This document shows positions 1-6,532 of a stretch of 19,122 bases of DNA, in pieces. Positions within the stretch are counted from its first letter, which is position 1, and every line of letters begins with the position of its first letter. The notes beneath the pieces were generated by a model. It was not told the origin of the DNA. It did no database searches and saw nothing but the letters and a program-made list of their open reading frames with translations. The translations under genes and the position numbers were made by a program. Source of the stretch: Wohlfahrtiimonas sp. (lineage in GTDB: Bacteria > Pseudomonadota > Gammaproteobacteria > Cardiobacteriales > Wohlfahrtiimonadaceae); NCBI GenBank assembly GCA_030149965.1, contig JASLHB010000132.1:1-19122 (forward strand), in the 5' to 3' direction.

Positions 1-240
1 TCCCTGTGCTTGATTCTTTCTTAGCCATTTTAATTCTTCTACTCGGTGTGCCCATTCCCATAGCTCCATCTCATAAGGCTCTATTTTCAAATAATACCGA
101 AGCGTTATATTAACCTTACGTATCTCATTAATCCATTCTCTCAAGTGATAGTAATATTCCAACTCGGTCAATTTCTTAGGTCTTTTACCCGAAGCAGTTA
201 CCCCGGAGCCTTTTGTTTCTAAAGAGGCATCTGCTAAAGC
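1..240 (-). CDS. Frameshift extension of tail-assembly chaperone (partial)
   Basis: This is the -1 frame relative to the chaperone gene just upstream. It is open from position 264 to the window edge (80 codons from the proposed slip site) and continues beyond it. The product starts with a short Gly/Ser/Ala-rich linker and then becomes helical, charged and aromatic, with LTELEYYYHLREW near residues 24-36 and a Trp-rich stretch near residue 60. There is no convincing start codon with a ribosome site near its beginning. That fits the lambda G/GT arrangement, in which the second frame is reached only by -1 frameshifting, and the GT-like product chaperones the tape measure protein. The frame is seen directly; the function is inferred from position after the tail tube gene and from this arrangement. 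Confidence 0.68.
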
Positions 241-557
241 TTTTCCACCTGCGAGCGAACCACCTCAATACATTGCATCATATTCGATGCAAGGCTATTA
301 AGTGCGTATTCGTCATCACTTACATCAATCTCCCAACCGAGCAAGCAAGTTTTAAAAAGATTAATATTGAAAGTGAATATTTTGTTTTGCCCCAATAAGG
401 CTTGTCCATATTCAACCTCTGCCAGCGTAGGTCTGCGCACAATAGCTGTGTTCGACCCATCTTCTGTACTAATTTTAAAAATAACAGTATGTTCTGTTTT
501 CCATCCTGCTATAAGTTCTGGAGTAATTTCTCCTACGTGTATTTTATTAGTATTCAT
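234..557 (-). CDS. Tail assembly chaperone (gpG-like, short frame)
   Basis: A 107-residue protein following the sheath and tube genes, at the place where contractile phages encode the small tail-assembly chaperone acting on the tape measure protein. ATG at 557 (MNTNKIHVGEI) is preferred. An earlier in-frame ATG at 590 lies inside the terminator hairpin and would add only a basic, unstructured 11-residue leader. The protein looks like a small alpha/beta domain with a helical C-terminus (residues about 75-107). Its last codons overlap a long open -1 frame, a hallmark of these chaperones. No family is recognised from sequence alone, so the call relies on gene order, length and the frameshift architecture. 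Confidence 0.65.
   Translation of the reverse strand: MNTNKIHVGEITPELIAGWKTEHTVIFKISTEDGSNTAIVRRPTLAEVEYGQALLGQNKIFTFNINLFKTCLLGWEIDVSDDEYALNSLASNMMQCIEVVRSQVEKL
240..246 (-). other. Candidate -1 frameshift site, tail chaperone
   Basis: On the minus strand the zero-frame codons GTG GAA AAG CTT TAG end the chaperone ORF. The string GGAAAAG just before the stop contains A_AAG, where a lysine tRNA can slip back to AAA. The -1 frame then continues for at least 80 codons. The lambda G/GT site is the related G_GGA_AAG. An imperfect GCCT-TTT/AAA-AGGC hairpin lies about 11 nt downstream. The slip must fall between the -1 frame stop at 265-267 and the zero-frame stop at 234-236, which leaves this site as the best candidate. 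Confidence 0.5.
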
Positions 558-570
558 AGTGTGTTTGTGT

Positions 571-607
571 AAAAAAAAAGACCTCCTCATACCGACGAGG
601 TCTTTTT
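571..607 (-). terminator. Intrinsic terminator after tail tube gene
   Basis: An 11-bp perfect inverted repeat (AAAAAGACCTC at 575-585, GAGGTCTTTTT at 597-607) has an 11-nt loop and is followed on the minus strand by a run of T (complement of A571-579). It lies 5 nt past the tail tube stop and 14 nt before the next start, so it would separate highly expressed sheath/tube genes from the chaperone and later tail genes. Partial read-through is expected because no clear new promoter is visible in the 14-nt gap. Confidence 0.75.
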
Positions 608-612
608 ATATA

Positions 613-1023
613 TTATTTCAATTGTGCTCTCAATGCGATAAATGGGAGGGTAATCTCCATATATTTATCACCTTGTTTTATGTCCTTAGTGTCCTCCAAG
701 AATCGAATTCCCGTAATAGAATAAGTCTCCATGGCATTTCCCTCACTGGGGTCACCAAAATTCACAATCGCATCAAGTGATAACGCTAATAAACTGCCTG
801 TTCTAGAAGATTTCTTCATAGCAAGTACATCGCTTTGCTTCAAAATCAATTCTCCATCTACAGTCACGTTACCTGTTTGAATGCTCTGTGCATGCCTACC
901 TTTGCCGTGGTAAGCCTCACGCTCAGCTTTCTCAGAAAACTTAACTCCTCGAATACCGGTCATGTCACGCCCACCTAGCATAAGCGTGATGTCTGCCCAC
1001 TCGTAATCTCTCGAATCAAACAT
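613..1023 (-). CDS. Phage tail tube protein
   Basis: A 136-residue protein directly after the sheath gene (TAA, one T, then ATG), as in contractile-tail phages. It begins with a compact strand-rich segment containing LMLGGRDMTGIRGVKFSEK (residues about 14-33), the kind of opening seen in tube proteins that use a small beta-barrel fold. This is followed by a charged loop (EAYHGKGRHAQ) and a beta-rich second half (VTVDGELIL, YSITGIRFLEDT, YMEITLPFIAL). The LxxG...GI..v.f...ae..yg.G pattern, its length and its position make a tube/inner-core protein the best call. The product would polymerise as hexameric rings inside the sheath. A strong terminator follows the gene. Confidence 0.8.
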   Translation of the reverse strand: MFDSRDYEWADITLMLGGRDMTGIRGVKFSEKAEREAYHGKGRHAQSIQTGNVTVDGELILKQSDVLAMKKSSRTGSLLALSLDAIVNFGDPSEGNAMETYSITGIRFLEDTKDIKQGDKYMEITLPFIALRAQLK

Positions 1024-1024
1024 A

Positions 1025-2245
1025 TTATTCCTGTGTTATAGGCAAAAAGCCCAGTTCAACATTTATCCATCTGTTATAGCCCATTGGCTTCACCTGTACA
1101 GTCATTTTCAATGCTCCTGTACTCACAAGGTTATGAGTAAGGTCCACTGTACAAATCACGCCCCTGTCGCTAGGGTCTGTGGCATCATAACTTAGTTCAC
1201 CGTTAGCCGTCATACTTGTGTAGACAGCAGATTCTACAGCATTTTCAATCACCTTCGCATAGATAGGGTTCACGGTTCCGTTAGGCATCACCTGTGCACT
1301 ATCCAAGATAAAATCAAGCAAAGTCACATATACCACTCGGTAAGCCTTATCAATCGTTCGCCTTCTAGACATATAGCGATAATCATCCGTATCAGACGTA
1401 GCCAACGGATCATCTGTAAAGTAGAACCCCGATTTGCCTTGATGAAATCTAAATGATATATAACCTTTATCATGCAGCGCCGTTACATCATATTGCGAAA
1501 TGGGTGTATCGCCTATGTAAAGTCGCAATGGTTTTAATGCGCCATCTCGTACACGCCCTATATTAACGTGCACAGGATTAATTGCCAATCTACCCGCCAC
1601 AACTCCCGTTGCAGCACCTTTACTAGCATACTCTCCAGTTAGCCTTTCCGTATCTCCAAGCACTATTGCCACCCGGTTATAGCTCTTTTTTGTCAAATCT
1701 TCCAAACTTGTCTTATCACCAGCAAAGGCATAGCCCTCAAGCAACACAAACAAAGGAGCATAATGTGTTTTCGTATAGTTATCTGCAAGCTGTTGTGCCA
1801 AGCTTGCTTGCAAAGCAACATCAGCGTCCAGTCCATTTTCAACAACTACTTCCGCAGTCCCATCATACGCACAAAACAAACCTCTCAATTTCCCCTGTGC
1901 AGCATTCAAGAACCCCTCAGCCATCGAGCTACCTGTTTCTTCATTTACTTTAAACCAATCAGAAACCTTCTTGGCCTTATCAACTCCGTACAACCATAAT
2001 TCAGCGACTTCTCCTGCCTCTGCATAGAATTCTCGAAGTGTTTTGTGCAACTTGTAGTTATCTGTGTCTGGCTTAATGCCTAACGCAGCAACATCCTTCA
2101 TAGACCGAATTTGATAAGCTTGATCCAAAGCAAATGTTTCTGAAACAGCAACAGCACTAGCCAAAAGCCCAAAACAGCCATCTGCCATAGCAACCACTTG
2201 TCCAAGATTCCCGTTCTGAAATTCTATATTAATTCCTGGTAACAT
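1025..2245 (-). CDS. Tail sheath protein (DUF2586-like)
   Basis: A 406-residue protein resembling the DUF2586 family, found in Mu-like phages of Bacteroidota and regarded as the contractile sheath. It opens with MLPGINIEFQNGNLGQV, followed by a segment about a queue of ring subunits (AYQIRSMKDVAALGI, then DNYKLHKTLREFYAEAG), the usual N-terminal sheath pattern. The C-terminal half has a glycine/aspartate-rich surface region (FYFTDDPLATSDTDDY, residues about 275-290), a basic SRRRTIDKA helix start, and a final beta segment (MTVQVKPMGYNRWINVELGF) that in sheath proteins packs against neighbours. Gene order (tail tube next) supports the call. It sits in the leftward late operon, 6 nt after the preceding gene. 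Confidence 0.85.
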   Translation of the reverse strand: MLPGINIEFQNGNLGQVVAMADGCFGLLASAVAVSETFALDQAYQIRSMKDVAALGIKPDTDNYKLHKTLREFYAEAGEVAELWLYGVDKAKKVSDWFKVNEETGSSMAEGFLNAAQGKLRGLFCAYDGTAEVVVENGLDADVALQASLAQQLADNYTKTHYAPLFVLLEGYAFAGDKTSLEDLTKKSYNRVAIVLGDTERLTGEYASKGAATGVVAGRLAINPVHVNIGRVRDGALKPLRLYIGDTPISQYDVTALHDKGYISFRFHQGKSGFYFTDDPLATSDTDDYRYMSRRRTIDKAYRVVYVTLLDFILDSAQVMPNGTVNPIYAKVIENAVESAVYTSMTANGELSYDATDPSDRGVICTVDLTHNLVSTGALKMTVQVKPMGYNRWINVELGFLPITQE

Positions 2246-2251
2246 AGCGTT

Positions 2252-2611
2252 CTATTTAGTCGTTTCAGATTCTTCAAGCTCAGTTTCTTCTGCCGCAATT
2301 TCCATTCGTCTCTTCGCAACAGCATCAATGATGCTTTTGCGTTCGTCAGCTTCAAATTCAACCAATTCCTCTTCGCTCTGTGCTAGCTCCACTTTCTTCA
2401 ATACCTGTCTAAAGTCTTCTTTAGCATCTTTAACGGTCTCTTTAATTTTCGCAGCCTTTTTTTCTAAAATAAGTTTTTCAGCCACTTTCTCAGCCACTTC
2501 ATTTAATGAAGTAACATTTCTGTCCTTTAAACTTCTTGCGTGGTTCTTAGCGTCGTGTTCGTAATAGAACTTAACCCCGTCACTTGTCTCGTATTTCGCA
2601 CTCTTTTTCAT
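2252..2611 (-). CDS. Small charged protein between lysis and tail genes
   Basis: A 119-residue, highly charged, mostly helical protein of unknown function. Residues 1-30 contain a short YETSDGVKFYYEHDAKNHAR segment resembling a small DNA- or protein-binding turn with aromatic residues. Residues 35-118 look like one long helix or coiled coil (KKAAKIKETVKDAKEDF, then EEELVEFEADERKSI) ending in an acidic tail. It lacks a signal peptide and membrane segments, so it is probably cytoplasmic. It lies 2 nt after the preceding lipoprotein gene and 6 nt before the sheath gene, so it is co-expressed late. A morphogenesis or scaffold-like role is possible, but nothing in the sequence proves it. Confidence 0.7.
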   Translation of the reverse strand: MKKSAKYETSDGVKFYYEHDAKNHARSLKDRNVTSLNEVAEKVAEKLILEKKAAKIKETVKDAKEDFRQVLKKVELAQSEEELVEFEADERKSIIDAVAKRRMEIAAEETELEESETTK

Positions 2612-2613
2612 TT

Positions 2614-3132
2614 CTAATATTTTTGTTTATTAAACAATCCCCATCCAATGGCAAAAGCCATAACACTGACCAAGCCTATAAAACACCGACCAAGCCAAAT
2701 TTGCGTCCGCTGCCATCCACTTAGTTCCAAGGGCACAGGCACAGGTATCTTAATTTCTTTTACCTTAAACTCCCGTATAAACTTGTCCCGCCATTCAAAA
2801 AACAGCTCTTGCGCCTTTACGGTACAGTCTACTTCCAATACATTATCCTTATTAATGTTCACAGAAGGCGGTTGCAGGGCCTTATTTTTACTGCGTTTTA
2901 TTTCCGCATCTTTCACAACTACTTTTCCATTCACGCAATCAAGATAAGCCTTGTAATAGCTTGCATCTGCCGGAGCGTAAAGCACCGTATCTCGCTTAAT
3001 TTCTTCAACCTGTGTAGTCACTTGTTCAGTAACCGTTGGTGTTAGGGAAATTGGCTGTCGGCTTCCACAGCTCGCAACCAACATTCCCACCAACAGCAAC
3101 AACACTACTACTATACTTTTAATATCTTTCAC
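2614..3132 (-). CDS. Lipoprotein with C-terminal membrane segment: candidate unimolecular spanin
   Basis: A 172-residue protein with a lipoprotein signal peptide (MKDIKSIVVVLLLLVGMLVASC, lipobox LVAS-Cys22) and a second hydrophobic segment near the C-terminus (CFIGLVSVMAFAIGWGLF, residues about 149-166) followed by NKQKY. The middle is periplasmic in style: a polar stretch, then a charged helix (QELFFEWRDKFIREFKVKE) and a proline-rich turn (IPVPVPLE). An outer-membrane lipid anchor plus a C-terminal inner-membrane anchor is the topology of a unimolecular spanin, which fuses inner and outer membranes in the last step of lysis. It directly follows the CHAP endolysin gene, as expected for a lysis cassette. 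The topology is seen; the role is inferred. Confidence 0.72.
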   Translation of the reverse strand: MKDIKSIVVVLLLLVGMLVASCGSRQPISLTPTVTEQVTTQVEEIKRDTVLYAPADASYYKAYLDCVNGKVVVKDAEIKRSKNKALQPPSVNINKDNVLEVDCTVKAQELFFEWRDKFIREFKVKEIKIPVPVPLELSGWQRTQIWLGRCFIGLVSVMAFAIGWGLFNKQKY

Positions 3133-3141
3133 TTTTAATAG

Positions 3142-3597
3142 CTATTTAAAGGGTCTTAAAAACCCGGTTATTGTTTTAATATTTCTTGTTTTTCTTGCCA
3201 CAATGTAGCCCTCTCTGCTAGCTTCATCGTTGGTGTTACCCTCAATGGTTTCAATCACACCATTACGCACGGCGGTAACTATTCCCGTATGACCCAATCC
3301 ACGCCCAAAATCCATAATAAAGATGTCGCCCGGTTGTGGGTGTAGCACCCTTAAGTTTGCTCGTGAGTTCCATTGGTTCAATACACCACCAGTCTTTTTC
3401 AAAGGGTTAACAATTTTGAACTCTTTCGAAACCTCGTCCACACACCAATAAACGAAAGCCATACACCAAGAATATCCCTCATTAAGGCCTATGCTGTTCA
3501 GGTATTTCTTTACACCTGGTCCTTTGTTGTTTTTAAAAGGCCACTCCTGAACCATTAACTGACTTGTTGCCTGCGTGATTAATTCCTGATGTTTCAT
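3142..3597 (-). CDS. CHAP-domain endolysin
   Basis: A 151-residue peptidoglycan hydrolase with a single CHAP (cysteine amidase/peptidase) domain. The catalytic Cys45 lies in GYSWCMAFVYW, His103 in GLGHTGIV, and the third residue is probably Glu119 (IETIEGNTN). A PGDI segment before the histidine (residues 89-92) is typical of the family. The N-terminal 40 residues (QEW..KNNKGPGVKKYL) match the usual lead-in of phage CHAP enzymes. It has no signal peptide, so export through a holin is expected. Its start overlaps the end of the preceding membrane protein gene by 4 nt, and the lipoprotein/spanin candidate follows 9 nt after its stop, forming a lysis group within the late operon. Confidence 0.88.
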   Translation of the reverse strand: MKHQELITQATSQLMVQEWPFKNNKGPGVKKYLNSIGLNEGYSWCMAFVYWCVDEVSKEFKIVNPLKKTGGVLNQWNSRANLRVLHPQPGDIFIMDFGRGLGHTGIVTAVRNGVIETIEGNTNDEASREGYIVARKTRNIKTITGFLRPFK

Positions 3598-3968
3598 GCT
3601 CTCTTCCCGTTTAACTGTTTGTATTTTCGGAGCTCATCAATAAGCTCCTTGTTTTGTGTGATCAACTCTTTGTTTTGAATTGCCAATCCTTCCAAGCGTG
3701 CTTCAAGATTTTTAATCTCTTGCCGCGCCGATGTTAATTCGTCAATAGCCTCTCGGTGCAGATTAGATGTTTTATGAATTTCGTTAGTTGCTTCTTTTAG
3801 TTTGGTACCCAAATCTTCAACCATCTCTCGATAAAACCTCACGGCCTTCTCTACATTCTCAAGCTCGTTCGCTTGCACATCGGCTCGGTTCTTACGTCGG
3901 GCAGCATACCAGGTAGCCACGCTGGTTACCATACCAACCACAGTAGCAACTAACGTTTCATATTGCAT
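3594..3968 (-). CDS. Membrane-anchored coiled-coil protein of the lysis group
   Basis: A 124-residue protein with one N-terminal hydrophobic segment (residues about 5-20, LVATVVGMVTSVATWYA), a basic stop (ARRKNR), and then a long coiled coil through residue 118 with heptad-like repeats, including a doubled QNKELI motif. It starts right after the capsid gene and overlaps the CHAP endolysin start by 4 nt. Single-membrane-span coiled-coil proteins at this position may act as holins or as inner-membrane spanin subunits. Because the lipoprotein further downstream already carries both anchors, a holin-like or structural role is equally plausible. I cannot assign it to a family. Confidence 0.72.
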   Translation of the reverse strand: MQYETLVATVVGMVTSVATWYAARRKNRADVQANELENVEKAVRFYREMVEDLGTKLKEATNEIHKTSNLHREAIDELTSARQEIKNLEARLEGLAIQNKELITQNKELIDELRKYKQLNGKRA

Positions 3969-3983
3969 CCCTCTTTGTTTTGG

Positions 3984-4880
3984 TTAGATAATAGCGGCAA
4001 TTTTTTTGTTTTGGTACGGAGTCACCACATAGTAGTGTCTATAGGCCAAATCATTGCTTTGTCGCTGTGGATTCTGAGCACTTGCTACAAAATATTGCTT
4101 TGTCATTCCCGTTTTCTTAGCAATTCCTGTAGGAGCAAAGATTACCGAAGCGGTAACATCCGTATCATCAGCCACTGCGCCATAAGGCTTCTTATTTCCA
4201 TCTGCAGCATAAGTAGGCATTTTCCCATCATACTTGTGGATTTCAAAACCAACAATAAACGGAGCTGGCTTTCCTTTGTTATAATCAACAAGTTGGTTAC
4301 CAAAATTCTTACGATCCAAAAGCAAGTCATTAAAGTGATCGTGCGATAGCACCAGTCGCTTATCCCCAAAATGCATTGTTTTTCTATTAGCCTCCACAAG
4401 GTCTTCGTAAGTCAATCGTTTACGACCTGTTGCATCGGCATCTCCTGTCGCAACAATAATAGGAGTGTCTTCAGTCTCCTTCAGTGGCGCAATAGAGTGA
4501 ATGGCTCTTTGATATTTCTCAACTGTAATACCACGTACAGATGCTCTTGTCACTACGTCAATCTTGTCATAGCTTGCTCCAATAGTAGCATCATCTCCAA
4601 GGGTTATCACTTTCGTTTGGTACTTATCAAGAGTTATCTCAATAGTCCCATCTGTATACTCTTGGAAAGGAATTGGATAAGTGTTGTTATTCACCAAAAT
4701 CTCAACCTCAAATTCGGTCGATGGCACATAAATCTTATTCATTTCCGAAGCTTCACCCTCGTTAATTTGGGTTACATCAACTCCAAGCTCTGGAATTCCT
4801 TGTAAAAATGTTGCCTCATCGGCTGCAGTTAGGTTCTGGACCACTCGTCCCAACCAAATCTCTGGAAAATTTGCTGGCAT
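3984..4880 (-). CDS. Major capsid protein
   Basis: A 298-residue protein directly after the prohead protease/scaffold gene (2 nt gap), the usual place and length for the major head protein of Mu-like phages. The N-terminus (MPANFPEIWLGRVVQNL) and the following region with YPIPFQEY, then LDKYQTKVITLGDD leading into an axial-type helix segment (DKIDVVTRASVRGI), resemble the HK97-fold heads of this group. A central helix-plus-loop (residues about 155-200, LTYEDLVEANRKTMHFGDKRLVLS) matches the spine/P-domain pattern. The C-terminal AQNPQRQSNDLAYRHYYV is the kind of segment that closes this family. The short N-terminal arm is probably not processed at a visible cleavage site. Confidence 0.85.
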   Translation of the reverse strand: MPANFPEIWLGRVVQNLTAADEATFLQGIPELGVDVTQINEGEASEMNKIYVPSTEFEVEILVNNNTYPIPFQEYTDGTIEITLDKYQTKVITLGDDATIGASYDKIDVVTRASVRGITVEKYQRAIHSIAPLKETEDTPIIVATGDADATGRKRLTYEDLVEANRKTMHFGDKRLVLSHDHFNDLLLDRKNFGNQLVDYNKGKPAPFIVGFEIHKYDGKMPTYAADGNKKPYGAVADDTDVTASVIFAPTGIAKKTGMTKQYFVASAQNPQRQSNDLAYRHYYVVTPYQNKKIAAII

Positions 4881-4882
4881 AA

Positions 4883-5338
4883 TTATGCGTTTTTAGCGTT
4901 AAATATTTTTAAATACTCGTCTTTATGGTTCGCTTTAAATGCCAACTTCGCTTCAAGTGATAGCTTCATAAAGTCTTCTTCTGTTTTAACCTCGCTTCCT
5001 CCAGCTCCCAAATTATTAATTTGATGACTTAGAGAAGTAGCTGTTGGAATTCCCTCGATGATAGCTTTTGCAACACCAATTTCAAGAGCCATAAAGGTTT
5101 CTTTTTGTTCTTTTTTAATCTGCCCAGAAGAAATAGCCTTATCAATAAGACTTTCTTTTTCAACAGATAATTTAGCAGTCTCAGCCTCTTTCAACTGTCT
5201 ATTTTCAGCTTCTAGCGCTTCAAGCTTATTACTCAAGCCTAATACTTTAGCTTCCACAACAGAAGCATCTGCGCCATCTGCGCTAGCTTCAATACTTAGC
5301 GCGCTCAATACAGCAGCGCTCAATAAAATCTTCTTCAT
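4883..5338 (-). CDS. Possible nested scaffold ORF (internal start)
   Basis: An in-frame ATG at 5338 inside the protease gene would give a 151-residue protein that is just the scaffold part. Nested scaffold starts are known in phages such as lambda (C/Nu3). Here the ATG is preceded by AT-rich sequence (about 20 nt of TGAAATTAAAATAGACATTG type) without a strong Shine-Dalgarno, so the start is weak evidence. The nested product would start with lysines and a 13-residue hydrophobic stretch ending in Ala-x-Ala, which looks more like a signal peptide than a cytoplasmic scaffold. Translation from this site is not shown. Confidence 0.3.
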   Translation of the reverse strand: MKKILLSAAVLSALSIEASADGADASVVEAKVLGLSNKLEALEAENRQLKEAETAKLSVEKESLIDKAISSGQIKKEQKETFMALEIGVAKAIIEGIPTATSLSHQINNLGAGGSEVKTEEDFMKLSLEAKLAFKANHKDEYLKIFNAKNA

Positions 5339-5815
5339 ATCAATGTCTATTTTAATTTCATTCGGAATAAGAGAAAGGGTCGATGTTACTTCGTCATCAG
5401 TTAATAGCTGCAGATCACTGTTGTATAGATGAATGGCATTTCTATTACTAGGCACTGCCACAATGCTCACTTCAAATAGCTCACACTTAGTCAACACCAG
5501 CTTATCGCCAATCCATTCCAAGTCGGCCTGATTCCAAATGATCCCCATAGAACACCCCTTAATAAAGCCACGTTTTACCTTACCTTCAATAATAGCTGCT
5601 TCTGGGTCTTCGCTATCAAACACAGGTTTCATATATAGAAGTCCTTCTTCGGTTGCCCAATCAACCCAACTTCCAATAACCGATTTGTTAGACCTGTTGT
5701 GTTCATCCAACATCACGGGGTTACTTGCAAAACGAACCATACTAATGCCCGAAGTCAAAACATAGAATCCATACGAATTCATAACGTCTTGATCATTTGC
5801 TATAAATCTTTCCAT
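4883..5815 (-). CDS. Prohead protease fused to scaffold-like domain
   Basis: A 310-residue protein, taking ATG at 5815. An upstream in-frame ATG at 5893 would add a Cys/Phe-rich leader, while AAAGGA lies about 10 nt before 5815. Residues 1-135 match the HK97-type serine protease: His39 in MLDEHNRSN, Ser89 in KGCSMGI, and the ELFEVSIVAVPSN strand that closes the fold. Residues about 160-310 form a scaffold-like part, beginning with MKKILLSAAVLSALS, then a coiled coil (LSNKLEALEAENRQLK) and a mixed helical tail. Protease-scaffold fusions precede the capsid gene in many phages: the scaffold guides shell assembly and the protease removes it. The signal-peptide-like junction at residue 160 is odd and suggests an internal start. 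Confidence 0.85.
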   Translation of the reverse strand: MERFIANDQDVMNSYGFYVLTSGISMVRFASNPVMLDEHNRSNKSVIGSWVDWATEEGLLYMKPVFDSEDPEAAIIEGKVKRGFIKGCSMGIIWNQADLEWIGDKLVLTKCELFEVSIVAVPSNRNAIHLYNSDLQLLTDDEVTSTLSLIPNEIKIDIDMKKILLSAAVLSALSIEASADGADASVVEAKVLGLSNKLEALEAENRQLKEAETAKLSVEKESLIDKAISSGQIKKEQKETFMALEIGVAKAIIEGIPTATSLSHQINNLGAGGSEVKTEEDFMKLSLEAKLAFKANHKDEYLKIFNAKNA

Positions 5816-5887
5816 TCTCTTTTTTCCTTTTGTAGACCGCAAAGATTTATAACAAAACACGCCAAAAAAACAAACAGTAAACCTTTC

Positions 5888-5970
5888 AAACACTTGTGTT
5901 TATAAGCTATACACAGCTGTTCATAATCCGTACACTTTTTTCAAATGCACAGCTGTATAATTCAATTTTG
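5888..5970. promoter_or_regulatory. Divergent late promoter region with paired ACAGCTGT sites
   Basis: The gap between the leftward protease and rightward terminase genes (5816-5988) holds two identical palindromes ACAGCTGT (5913-5920 and 5949-5956), 36 bp apart centre to centre. Reading rightward, the second is followed at once by TATAAT (5956-5961), about 27 nt before the GGAG/ATG of the small terminase. Reading leftward, the first is followed by G and then TATAGC (5911-5906). No good -35 element is visible for either direction, so these look like activator-dependent promoters facing outward from a pair of binding sites. A further palindrome, AAACAC-TT-GTGTTT, lies at 5888-5901. The activator is not identified in the window. 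Confidence 0.55.
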
Positions 5971-5988
5971 CTATAAATAGGAGTTATT

Positions 5989-6531
5989 ATGAAGAACACG
6001 GAAATGGAGAAGGACTATGCCAAAACATTGTTTTTGGAAGGAGTTACACGTAAGGAAATAGCGAGCAGGCTTAAACGCACCGAAAAAACAATCGGCAAGT
6101 GGGCGCTAGATGGGAAGTGGCAAGAGCTAAAACGCTCCCTAATGGTTACAAAAGAAACGCAGATCAATGCGCTTTACAGCCAACTAGAGCAGCTTAATAA
6201 AGACATCGCTGAAAGACCAATAGTGTATGACATTCCCACAGCGCTTCAAAAACCTGTTAAGCTAAAAAAAGGAGATGAAGAGGTATTGGAGTGGCCAAGC
6301 TATAATCCCGAAGACTATCCTGTTAAAGTTGGAAACACCCCAACCAGTAAAGAGGCAGATATAATTTCAAAACTAACAGCGGCAATCAACCGCCTCGAGA
6401 CTGAAACCTCCATTGGGGAGATCGTCGAGGTAGCTAAACAACTTATACAGTTCATCCAACCGATAGACTTTGCTTTTGCAAAGAAACTAACCGAATACAT
6501 AGATGTTTTTATAACGGATAAGATGAAGTAA
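5989..6531 (+). CDS. Terminase small subunit
   Basis: A 180-residue protein at the head of the rightward operon, one nucleotide before the large terminase gene. The N-terminal 45 residues form a helix-turn-helix (YAKTLFLEGVTRKEIASRL, then KRTEKTIGKWALDGKW) of the kind that binds phage DNA to start packaging. The rest is helical with a central proline-containing linker (residues about 75-115) and a C-terminal helical oligomerisation region. Ribosome site GGAG precedes the ATG by 6 nt and is the clearest in the window. Length and synteny with the large subunit fit a small terminase, which recruits DNA to the large subunit ATPase. It recognises Mu-like headful sites, which cannot be seen here. 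Confidence 0.83.
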   Translation: MKNTEMEKDYAKTLFLEGVTRKEIASRLKRTEKTIGKWALDGKWQELKRSLMVTKETQINALYSQLEQLNKDIAERPIVYDIPTALQKPVKLKKGDEEVLEWPSYNPEDYPVKVGNTPTSKEADIISKLTAAINRLETETSIGEIVEVAKQLIQFIQPIDFAFAKKLTEYIDVFITDKMK

Positions 6532-6532
6532 G

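Noticed and set aside
1666..1999. Plus-strand ORFs within the tail sheath gene
   Set aside because: Antisense shadows of a strong DUF2586-like gene with no ribosome sites or homologous features.
4142..4805. ORFs on both strands inside the capsid gene
   Set aside because: Cys/Met/Leu-rich translations typical of out-of-frame reading of the capsid gene.
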